DNA of 64,000 nt. It comes from Syngnathus acus. Taxonomy: Eukaryota > Chordata > Actinopteri > Syngnathiformes > Syngnathidae. Both the position numbers and the translations under genes were made by a program. Shown here piece by piece: positions 52,100 through 61,741 of this stretch. The notes beneath the pieces are model-generated. The model made no database searches. It worked only from the letters and a program-made list of their open reading frames with translations, and was not told where the DNA came from. The DNA lies in NCBI RefSeq assembly GCF_901709675.1, contig NC_051098.1, positions 6,026,000 through 6,089,999 of the forward strand. Direction: 5' to 3'. Numbering within the stretch: position 1 is the stretch's first letter; each line of letters begins with the position of its first letter.

Positions 52100-55000
52100 T
52101 CATGCCTTTGGTGTTCCTTTGTTGTCAGCTTTGGCTCCTGTAAGTCCGTTTTCGGTATTGTCGTTCCCTGAGGCGTTAACCAGGCACTCTTTACTACAAG
52201 GCGATGGAGAAAAGAAAGATTAGCACACAGATGCAGCAGTAGCAACAATGAAAACCATAATTATTTCTGATCTACTTGAATACCATTGCCATACTAAAGA
52301 AAAATATATATATTTGTTGACTGCTGAAAATGCTAACAGTGGTGACAGTACCACTTTGCAAACACCATGCATGTTGATGATGAGTATTATGTAGATGAGT
52401 TTCATTTACCGTATTTTCCACACTATAAGGCGCACCGGATTATAAGGCGCACCTTCAATGAATGGCCCATTTTAAAACTTTGTCCATATATAAGGCGCAC
52501 CGGATTATAAGGCGCACCTTCGATGAATGGCCCATTTTAAAACTTTGTCCATATATAAGATATATACATTTGGCCCGCGGGCCAGACTTTGGACACGCCT
52601 GCTGTAGTGGCTCTATATTGGTCCATATATAAGGCGCAGCTGATTATAAGGCGCACTGTCGGATTTTGAGAAAATTGGAGGTTTTTAGGCGTGCCTTATA
52701 GTGCGGAAAATACGGTACTATCTCTAAATAACTTACTTCTTTTCATCATCCTTCAGCAGGAATTGGACTACCAAGGCCTTTATCACCATAACAATGATAA
52801 CTAATCCAATGACTCCGCCCAACACAGAGACAATGATGACAGTTAAAGTATTGTCAACCTCCCTCACTGAAAGTGTAGACAAAGAGACATTGAGTGAGAG
52901 ATAGTAAACAAAAAAATAAATCAACAATACATGATAGGATATGTCAATACAGTAATCCCTCGTTTATCGTGGATAATTGGTTCCAAAAACCACCGCGATA
53001 AGTAAAATCCGCGAAGTACGGTCACCAACAAGAAGTACTGGGCAGGCTAACGAGTTAGCGGAATGATGCTAATTCGCGATCATGCTAACACGCGAAAATG
53101 GACTTCTAAAGGAATGTAAACGAAAATTTGGAGCAATACTACATTGTCCTAAAGGTTAGATACATGTTTCCTCAATTTAGAAGTTTTATTTTGACTTTTA
53201 AATGTTTTTTTAATTTGGAAAAAAAATCCGCGACATAGTGAAGCCGCGATAAACGAAACGCGAAGTAGCGAGGGATCACTGTATAGTGCATACTTTGATC
53301 CACCACATAGAGGGTGTAGCTAGCGCTGTGATTGCGGTATTTCTCTTTGGGGTTCCTTGCAAAACAGATATACTCTCCCTCATCTTCAAAGGTGATATTC
53401 CACAGCAGGACAGAAATATTGTGGCCCTTTGTAGCGCCTACAAACTCTATTCGCGGGTGTTTTACTTTCACTTTGGCCTCCGCACCTTCGCTCGGAACTA
53501 TCCCATCGCATAACTACACAAACACACAAGATAACATGACTCAGTTATGACAATAAAGGTTTCATCAATGTGCTGATGCTTGCGAGGTCCGTACTTTTTC
53601 CTTAGAGCCATTGTTGTTATAATGCCAGCTGAAGTAGAGCTTGTGAATGCCAATGCAGGAGGAGTAGGTGCATGGGAGCAACACAGTGGAGCCGTTCATT
53701 GCCTCAATTGATGACACCTTTCCTGTTGACACCTCCAGTCCACGAACGTGCGGCAGATCTGAATAAAAGACTGTGGAAATGGGACGCACAAAAGACATAT
53801 AGTGTATTGTGAGAGATAAACAGGTGGGCTGCGTGAAGTCATTCAATTTCACTACAGTGGTCCAAATAATACATCTCTCCTGATAGATATTTAGAAACAA
53901 CATTTTTGAGGCTGATTTCAAAAATGTCTACACCTTTTTTAGCACATCATGTTTTTGAGCAATTTTATTTTTATGTTTTACAGCTTGACAAATAAAAGCC
54001 TGCATAATGTGGATTTTACCATGCGCTGTACTTTATAGTTAGGACATGTCTAAATAAACCAACCAACCAACCAACCAACCCTAACCCTAACCAACTACGT
54101 ATATTGGTTATATTTGTGCACTGTATTCAGAAGTGTGTCCGAAGACTTTACCTGATTTATTTGGAACCAATGAGAATGACTAATGATACATAGAAATTAA
54201 TGGAATTAAGTTAGCGAGAGCCATGTAAAATTATTAAGGTTGTTCATCTTGCATTTGTGCATGGTCCAACGTTCAATGGCAACTACAGTAATGCTCACAT
54301 TATTGCTCTGCCATCTGTCAAACTCAAGGCCCGGAGGCCAGATAAGGCCCGCCACATCATTTTATGTGGCCCGCGAAGACAAATTGTGCATCAAATTCGT
54401 GTGTCATTACTAGAATTGCAAATTGTCTTCACTTTTAATAATCTCTTTTTTTTTTTAATATTTGACCAGTTTTTTGTCGTCTGATTTGAAAACGAGTTAT
54501 TTGTCAGTTTGTTTTGTAGCTTTTACTGTATATAATATGAGGTGCTCATACATTTATTTGGGTTGACAGTCATAATGGCCCTCCGAAAGAAGCTATGACT
54601 ACAATGCGGCCTGTGAAAAAAATGAGTTTGACACCCCTGGTCTCCACTTAAGTCCTATTTATAAACACTGTCCTTTCTACCCTGACCATCACGGGATCAC
54701 ATTGCGCAAACTGGGATCAACACATTCACTTGACTTTACACCTGTAAATTGGTGTTTCACAGCGGATGAGTAGTCATTTTCTTTCTTCCAATTCCAACAA
54801 CAAAAGTAAGACTGTAGAACTGCCTTTTTTTTTACAGTAAAAGGCAAATTCAGCTACCTTTCCAATACTTTGTTGTTCCTAAATCGTTATTTGTGTAAAA
54901 ACTGTAAAAGTGTTTGCTATCACATCATGTGTCAGCTCATGTCTTCGTAGTTGTTGTCTGGTTCTAATTCTGCCTCCTGATCTTACCCTTTCATCTTGAC

Positions 55001-58000
55001 TTCTACTAGTGGATATTTTTATCTCCTGTCTGCATTCAAGTTGACTCGCCTTCAATAGCAATGTGAGCTGTTCGAATCCACCTTATTCTTTTTTCTTTCT
55101 GGCTCTTGTCTCCTCTAATGGACTTTTACTTAGCTTTGAACTCTGGTCACTTTACGCTGGTGCGTCTTATTGTTCAAAGAACGCATTGAGCACGGATGAT
55201 AGAGCAAGATAGTGAAAATGATACTGCAAGGTGGTCTACTTGTATTTTTAGATGACATAAATGTGTTATCAATGACCACTCAAGGATTTGAAATGTTTCC
55301 ATGATGGAAAGGCTTTAAATGGCTGGGCTAGCATTTCCATCCATCCATTTTCTACAGTGCTTGTCTTAACTACAGGGTCATGGGTGAGCCTATCACAGCA
55401 ATTTTTGGGTGAGAGGCGGGGTATTGATCTGGCCTGGCTCACTGGTCACAATTTAGACAATTCTGAGTCTTGAAAGAACCTAACTTGCATTTTTGGAATT
55501 ACATTTTACGATTTCTCCTAGTTAGTTTTATTGTGATTTACACAACACAATCCTGTTGTTATTTATCAAAACCAAACACGTGTGATGATTTTAAAGGTTC
55601 AAATGGATTAACGGTATTTCACTTCATTTGAATGGGGACTATCTCTTTGGTTCACGAATAAACTTACTAATTAAATTTTGGTCACGGAACATGTCAAACT
55701 TGATAATGGAACAAAATGCAACTGCTATTATGTAGTGTCCTTGGCTGACAGTCAAGGTGATGTCTTTTATTTAAGTAGGCCACACATTAAAGGGTTAATG
55801 TATTTCTGAGCAAACCCACAGAGAACCAACCGAGGACACAATTACCACACAAGAGAGTGGGGTGAGGGAGTGCTGCTGGGAAGAACAGAAATGACAGAGA
55901 GAGAATGGTCGCAGAGGAAGAGAATAAAGTGGAGAGACGGGTGAGAGACGGATGGAGGGCGTCAACAGGAAGGAAGAGAGAGATGGACAGGGAATGTTAA
56001 CGGAAATGTTCTTTCCAAGGTGACTAAATGACAGCAGAGCTGAAAATGACAGCAGTAGTGACGCGACTCAATAAAAACAACTACACTGGTGCATGTGTGT
56101 GTTAACTGATACAGCGTGCGTAAGATGACTCCGGCAAACACATGCATCAATTTACGACAACTTTTGACAAGTTGCATTTACAAGCTATTGACACTTGATA
56201 GTGACCAAAGCATGTTAAAACATGTGGTTGTATTGTACAGTGCATCAGGAAACAATTATCTTAGTTCTTTTTTTTTTTAACTTTTGTTTACAGCCATGAT
56301 ACGTCTCTAAGAATAATGATGGCCATTAAAGTTGACTAAAACAGTTACAAGGATTTAGTTTGACAATAAAAACGTAGCTAAACTAAAAACTAATTCCCTT
56401 ACACTTATTCAAATTGTTTTGTCAAATAGAACGTCCATAATATTGATGAGTGATAATAGTGCGTAATTTTGGTAAAATGTATCGATTTGATGGAACAGCG
56501 GTTACATGGCTTGAAAGTCACTTTATATCACGACTGAAGAGAGAGCAAGAGAGAGATAAAAATGTGGTGTGTGTGTGTGCGGGGGGGGGGGGGGGGGGGC
56601 TCCTTACTGATACATTAAATAATGTAATGTTTGGAAGGGGAAATGGTGCAAATGAGATGATGGCTTGCAGGAGTGCTCCTCCATAGAGATGGGGAATTCA
56701 TCATGACAACTTTACAGTCACAGACTTGTCAGGACTTTCATAAGTACTAACTCATTAAATTGATTTTGAAATTTGTTTTAAAATAACTTAGACATCACAC
56801 AAACTAAGTGGAAGCTTTGTGTATCGACACAAACCCTAACCCACGCCACAATTCCTCAAAAAATGATGGGTTGCGTTAATTTACTAAACTTGCTGGTGCT
56901 TTTGATAATTTCCCATTTAGGAGAACCCTGTATTTCTCAAATGGTTGTGTACGGGTGGAGCAAGAGATGTTGATGATGAGAGAGACAACACAAACGCAAG
57001 GTGGGGTGTTGCTGCTGTGTGCTAGCGCAGATGATAAATAAAATTGTCTCCACAAATAATGTCCACTCACTCCTGCATGAAAGACGAGAGCTTGCCCTTA
57101 AGTCCGATGTTTCTGACAGCCCTGGAGCTAGAACACAGAGGTCCTTTGCACCTCGACCACGTCCGGAGCCTGGGGCCACTAATAGCTAAAATAAGATGTA
57201 GTTATCCGAAGTAGTAGTGAGATCTGTTTGTGGCACATTATGGAAATTGAGTTGGTTAAGGCATGAGCTGTCCTGTGATGTGCCTTGCCGCACTGCTGTC
57301 AGACCATACTGATGTGTCAAATGTTTTTTTTTCCAAGTGGCCATTTGGAAATAAAAACAAAGTTTTTGTTATATTTATTAAAACTGTCAGTGTGGCCTGA
57401 CAAGAAGACATTAGTTAAATGATTTGTGACAATATCAGCCCTCTTTAGCCCCATCTTTCAATTTGTAAAAAAAACACAGCATCTGAGGAAAAACAACCAA
57501 ACAAAGACACATCCCCAGTGATTGGCCAAATCCAGAGACAAAACAAGGATGAACAGGAGTTGCCTTCAGAGGGGAAGCTCGGCCCACAGAGATGCAGAAT
57601 TGGCATGGAATTAACAACATAACAGGTTTTTTCATTTCAGATTTTTGATTGATTGTAAATTCCCCCCCGAATGAAACTTCAAACTGAAAACAACAGGTTT
57701 TATAGCAACACTCCATAATGAATAAGTTGTGCTAACATCAGATTGTTTTCAGGGCAGCTCAGGCCTGCTACACATATTAAGATAATTGGGCTGTTTTTGT
57801 CCTGATTTTACCCTTTATGTCTCATAAGATTTATCCTATAAAAAGGTCCAGTTGTCTGAGGTATGTAAAGAGTCGATTTGTACCAATAATAGGGTCCAAA
57901 AAGCCTTGGGGGCAGACAATTTGAAATATTAAACGTGTTCAATGTCGATGACTAAAAATGCTCGTGTGCTAAGGAAAGCCAACTTCTGTCAAGTCATCAC

Positions 58001-58437
58001 TGCGTGAATTGTGTTGTGGAATGGAAGCGATCATGTCCATGTCTGCAACTCACCCAAATCATCTTAATTGTGATTACTGATCAGCCTAAAAATGATAACG
58101 TTCTGGACCGTGATAATAAGTACACCTCACATGTGTTGTCAGCTTGCTTGCACCAGAAGGTGTAGGAGGTGAATGCTATAAGGGTGATGTGAGTAAGACC
58201 TAATGTTAGGACTTGGAGGTATGGATTTACTGTGCTGGCATTGAGCCACCCACCTTGCATGAAATTAGTCTGACACAGAGGAAGTAAAGAATGCTGCAAG
58301 TCAGAAAAAATATACTTGACCACCAACACACAAAAAGGTGCAAAACACAGATTGAAGGGATAGAAGTCTCACTCACCTAGCAGCAGTGCAAGTAGAAGAC
58401 CTGGCACACTCCAGCTGGTGCTGTCCAATGACGCCAT
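52100..58437 (-). CDS. scn4b: Voltage-gated sodium channel auxiliary subunit beta-4
   Basis: Five coding exons, in transcription order: 58437-58377, 53770-53595, 53513-53294, 52866-52737, 52193-52100. They join in frame to 226 aa (human 228). Residues 1 to about 28 are a signal peptide with a Leu-rich core. One V-type Ig domain follows: Cys54 pairs with Cys129 in GEYICFARNPKE, and Cys59 in CTYSSC corresponds to the free cysteine that links beta-4 to the channel alpha subunit. N-glycosylation sites include NGS and NIS. A transmembrane helix lies at about 160-181 (TLTVIIVSVLGGVIGLVIIV), and the cytoplasmic tail is highly conserved (KECLVNASGNDNTENGL). The subunit modulates Nav gating and in mammals supplies an open-channel blocking peptide. 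Here that region reads LLKDDEKNKE, acidic instead of basic. Introns 3 and 4 each carry a MITE just past the splice donor. Fish have two scn4b copies; which one is unknown. Confidence 0.94.
52409..52715. mobile_element. TA-flanked MITE of the CCGTATTTTCC family, copy in scn4b intron 4
   Basis: The ends CCGTATTTTCCACACTATAA and TTATAGTGCGGAAAATACGG are inverted, with TA at 52407-52408 and 52716-52717. The interior matches the element at 5613 in reverse order, including the duplicated 'gaatggcccattttaaaac' unit. It ends 21 bp from exon 4 of scn4b. Confidence 0.85.
52950..53281. mobile_element. TA-flanked MITE, 'CAGTAATCCCTCGTTTATCG' family
   Basis: The left end is CAGTAATCCCTCGTTTATCG; the right end is the inverted CGAAGTAGCGAGGGATCACTG. 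Both are bordered by TA (52948-52949 and 53282-53283). The interior repeats CGCGATAA and CCGCGA motifs. No ORF. It fits a non-autonomous mariner-like element and lies in scn4b intron 3, whose donor begins 12 bp away. Confidence 0.85.
54055..54092. repeat. (AACC)n with telomere-like CCCTAA units
   Basis: Six AACC units run directly into two CCCTAA units. It lies in scn4b intron 1. Confidence 0.85.
54310..54639. mobile_element. hAT-type MITE, older copy
   Basis: The left part 'ctgtcaaactcaaggccc' and the right end 'gagtttgacacccctg' mirror the element at 44244 in opposite orientation, including an inverse 'gacagtcataatggccctcc' block. No 8-bp target duplication is recognisable. It lies in scn4b intron 1. 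Confidence 0.7.
55335..55500. repeat. Dispersed fish SINE-like repeat, degraded copy
   Basis: 'ccatccatccattttctaca' followed by 'cagggtcatgggtgagccta', 'gtgagaggcggggta' and 'tggctcactggtcac'. Same orientation as 51395; it lies in scn4b intron 1. Confidence 0.65.
56566..56599. repeat. (GT)n followed by G19
   Basis: A short GT run and then nineteen uninterrupted G. Long poly-G is rare and could form stacked quadruplexes; the true length may differ. Confidence 0.85.
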
Positions 58438-58700
58438 GACAACTTATTTTGTCCGAATCCTTGTGTTTTCCCCCAATTCTGAATGTTGTCCTTGTTCTGT
58501 TACAGTTGAGTTACGAAACCAAAATGTGGCTTTTAGTCCCTCCCTTTCTCTCTTTCCTGTCCCAGCAAGGAAGGAGTTCTGCCTTGGCTGGAAAATTTGT
58601 CCCCCCCCCGCCCCCTGTTTGTGTCCCCGTCCTCCCCACTCTCTCTCCCTCTCTGTCTCTCTCTCACTCTCTCAGCAGTCTCAGTAGTGATCCAGCAAGC
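58438..58700 (-). promoter_or_regulatory. scn4b upstream region with CT-rich tract
   Basis: The 260 bp upstream of the scn4b ATG include a C9 run and a CTCTCTC tract (about 58630-58676). The promoter and leader are expected here; no TATA box is evident. Confidence 0.35.
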
Positions 58701-60714
58701 AAATAAAAAAAAAAAGCCAGCGCAGAAGCTATTTGGCGATGTGCTGTGGTGTCAGATAGCCTTCAACACTCTGGCAGCAGCAGGATCCGTCAGGGAAGCG
58801 CATCAGCCAGCAAGCCACACAGACGGGAGACGTAGGATGGATGGAGTATGAGAGAAAGAGGAACAGAAAGGGATGCTGGTGCAAAGCAGCCAGGCAGAGA
58901 AGCAGAAAGCAAACGTCTCCCCGGCTGGCGAAGATAGAAATGAGTGCGGAAGGTACTGCAGAGGGAGAGAGAGGGAGAGAGGAGAGGGAGGGGAAGCTTG
59001 GAATGTGTGTTGGAGTGGTGAAGGTGATCACACACACTCATGTATGGTAGTTCAGGACAATTTGACTGAGTCAGCCTTACTTTACAAGAGTTGAAGATAG
59101 GATGAGTGCTTTGCTTCAGTCACGCCACATGATCAGCACTCAATGTTTTCTTTGCTGCATCCACTCAACCTGTCTCACTTTCATGCGTCGTTTACTTTAC
59201 GCCCCCTTCGTGCTATCTTGTACTGGCATCATCTGACTTTGTTCACTGGCAAGACAGACATCTTGATCTGGGTGAATATCAAGGTTCACCTGGATATAGT
59301 GGAACTTGATAATTGCAATGGAGAAAATAATTGGATATACCGTATGAGTAACTTGACGTGGACCACAGCCAAGTGATTACTGTAAAAGACATCCCAAGTA
59401 TTCAGCTTGTTGGTTCTGGGCCCCAGTTGTTCCCATTTCATGTTTTTTACGATTCGTTTAAGTGTAAGAAATACAAAAAAAAAAAAAAAAAACACATCTA
59501 TTGAACTTTCAAGAAGTGATAGAGTGTGAATAAAACTATTGAAACACAACTCATTGAATGTCAACTTCCTTTTTATAATCTCTGGTATTCTTCTATTTAT
59601 CAGTATTCTTTACAAGTAGTGAGACAAATGGAATTTGTAATTCTAGAATATTACGTCAGTGGCTAAGTGCTTCTTGTATTAATCTCACCCATCCACAAAT
59701 AGTTCCTTGCATGTGCATTAAAATCAGAGAGACGGGAAATGGAAGAGGTTGCGATATTTATTGAACCGGGAATGTGGTCATTTGATGTTGCATGTGGTTA
59801 GCTAGTTCAGGGTTAATGGCACTACCAGTTGCTTTGGTATGCATTTTCCAGTCTGCACATTAACTGGACAGACCTACAGTGCATATAGCATACAGATTAC
59901 CTGAGTCCAGTTTCCCAACATTTTGACTCCAGCCACATACTGTCTGACAGTTCACCAGCAAAGAAAAAAATGTCACGAAAAATGTAAAATGAAATGATGA
60001 ACTAAAAAAACAAAAAGTGAGCCTTATTCTATTGTCGGGATTGCAAGAGGTGGATGCCCAGGTTAATTGCGTTGGTTGTCGTAAATTCTCCAAATAATTT
60101 TGCAGAATTTACGATTCTGCAATCACTTCTTCTTGGTAATCATCAAATCATTATATTATTAATCTGTAAACCTCGTGACGCTTTAAATCGAGTAAATCGA
60201 GCTGCAGAGGTTACATGCTTTGTCTGAGAGGAACCTACTTGAACCCATCAATTGAGTCCTTCACCAAGATTACACAATACAAAGAGACCTTCCATAAATC
60301 TCATGTAAACCACTGACACAACCCTGCAGTGGCCGTGAGGAAATGCGGTCCACACCCTCAATGTGGAGAGCTACCTCCTTCAATGGATTCATCACTTCCT
60401 GGCTTAACGACCTGCGAGGTTGTCATCAACATCAGAGCCAAAGACTTAAACATTCATAGCAGGGAGATGGGATTTAAGGATAAGGGATATTGGCTAGCCA
60501 CTATAATCATCTTGTGAGCCAGCTCACTGACTCATTAAACATTTGACAAGCACAGTAGCTCCTCTTTAACACCACTCATAGGCCAAAGATGGGGTGCAAC
60601 ATTCCTGCGCCCTGTGCTGGATGATGTCACAACCCAGCTAGAGATAATGCGCACGTTTCTTCCGTTATTTCAATGATTGTAAATTAAACAACAAAATACC
60701 TTCCGGGCAAGTTT

Positions 60715-60800
60715 TAGTGGTTAGCACACTCGGCTCTGGACCGGTGTGAACAGTGGAGAAGAGGATTCAAGCCCTATTTTGGCTGAACCACACAGAACAC
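60715..60800 (+). repeat. tRNA-like SINE head, degraded
   Basis: 'ttagtggttagcacactcgg' resembles an A-box region, and 'gaggattcaagcc' a B-box. The same 'ggttagcac' lead-in begins many fish tRNA-derived repeats. No complete cloverleaf can be drawn, so this is not called a tRNA gene. Confidence 0.4.
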
Positions 60801-61168
60801 CATTATTGCATTACTACATTTTATTAAGTTGTCATAAAAGTCAAACATCCACACACCAGTGTGGATCATACGCTAAACCTGTATAGAGGCAAGTCACTAT
60901 CCATTGAATTTACACATACTGTAAGTCTTTGCATGTTCACTGTAATATATAGTGGCAGTGGCATATGTGCACACATACCTGGTCCTGGTGACCTTGGAAC
61001 GTTTGCAAGGCGGTGCACGAGAGGACATTACACTGATGAGAGGAGGGGAGAGGAGAATATTAGTGAGCTGTGGGAGAAAAGAATGGTGGGAGGGAAGGAG
61101 AAATTTGCGGAAAGGCAGAAAAGGTCTGAGGGGAGTAGATGTGACAGGAGGCAAAAGGGAGTAACATG

Positions 61169-61497
61169 AGAGGGGGGGAGGGAGGGAGGGAGGGTGTGGA
61201 GGATTTCTTTCTGGGACGGCTGAGGCACTGAAATGCTGCAGTGAAGCCACATGGCTAAGATCACTGCCACGCATGCACACACAGCGGACACACTCGCACA
61301 CACAGAAGGTCGTAACCTTTCCTCTACCATACCAACATCATCTTCCTGGATGGGACACGACCCCCCCACCACACACACATACACACACACACACACCGTC
61401 TGATTAACCTTCCTATCACCCAACGTTTCGGCCCGCTCCATCCTCTCCTCTCCCTCCCTCCCTCCCTCCCTCTCCCCCTTTCATCCTCTCTCTCTTT
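61169..61497. repeat. Cluster of simple repeats
   Basis: (GGGA)n at 61169-61194, (CA)n at 61369-61396 and (CCCT)n at about 61449-61475 followed by CTCTCTC. Overlapping antisense frames are artefacts of these tracts. Confidence 0.8.
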
Positions 61498-61501
61498 GCA
61501 G

Positions 61502-61741
61502 CAGCCGGTGAGTGAGCACATTTCAGAGAACATCCTGAGTGGCCCTGTCTCAGGCTCATCTTCAGTTGTGTCACCATCCGAGCATCTTCTCTCTATTTTA
61601 CTCTTCTCACCATGACTCTTTTTTACCCTTGTCTTGGGTTCACCATCTCAACCGTGTTGTCTTTCTGTGGTTTCCACGTCTTCTTTAACCGCGCTGGTCG
61701 TCCCATCTGACATTTGGTCTGGAACAAGATAAAATACGAAG
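61502..61741 (+). other. Possible 5' exon with a 32-residue micro-ORF
   Basis: A long pyrimidine tract and TTTGCAG precede it and CGAAG|GTGAGT follows it: a good acceptor and a near-ideal donor. Inside, ACCATGA opens a 32-codon frame (61612-61710; MTLFYPCLGFTISTVLSFCG and 12 more residues) with a hydrophobic start. No family is recognised. It could be an untranslated exon of a gene extending right of the window, or chance. Confidence 0.3.

Larger units (their letters stand above)
58700..61501. other. Right flank, low-complexity intergenic DNA
   Basis: Purine-rich tracts (58840-59000), a poly-A run (59475-59492), a tRNA-like repeat head (60715) and several simple repeats. Open frames of 80-137 codons here follow the purine or pyrimidine bias and have no family similarity. 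I see no gene. Confidence 0.5.

Noticed and set aside
60715-60800. tRNA gene
   Set aside because: A- and B-box-like words are present but no full cloverleaf can be drawn; treated as a tRNA-derived repeat fragment.
60897-61441. Long overlapping open frames of 134 and 137 codons on the minus strand
   Set aside because: Composition follows purine/pyrimidine-rich simple repeats (GGGA, CA, CCCT); no domain.
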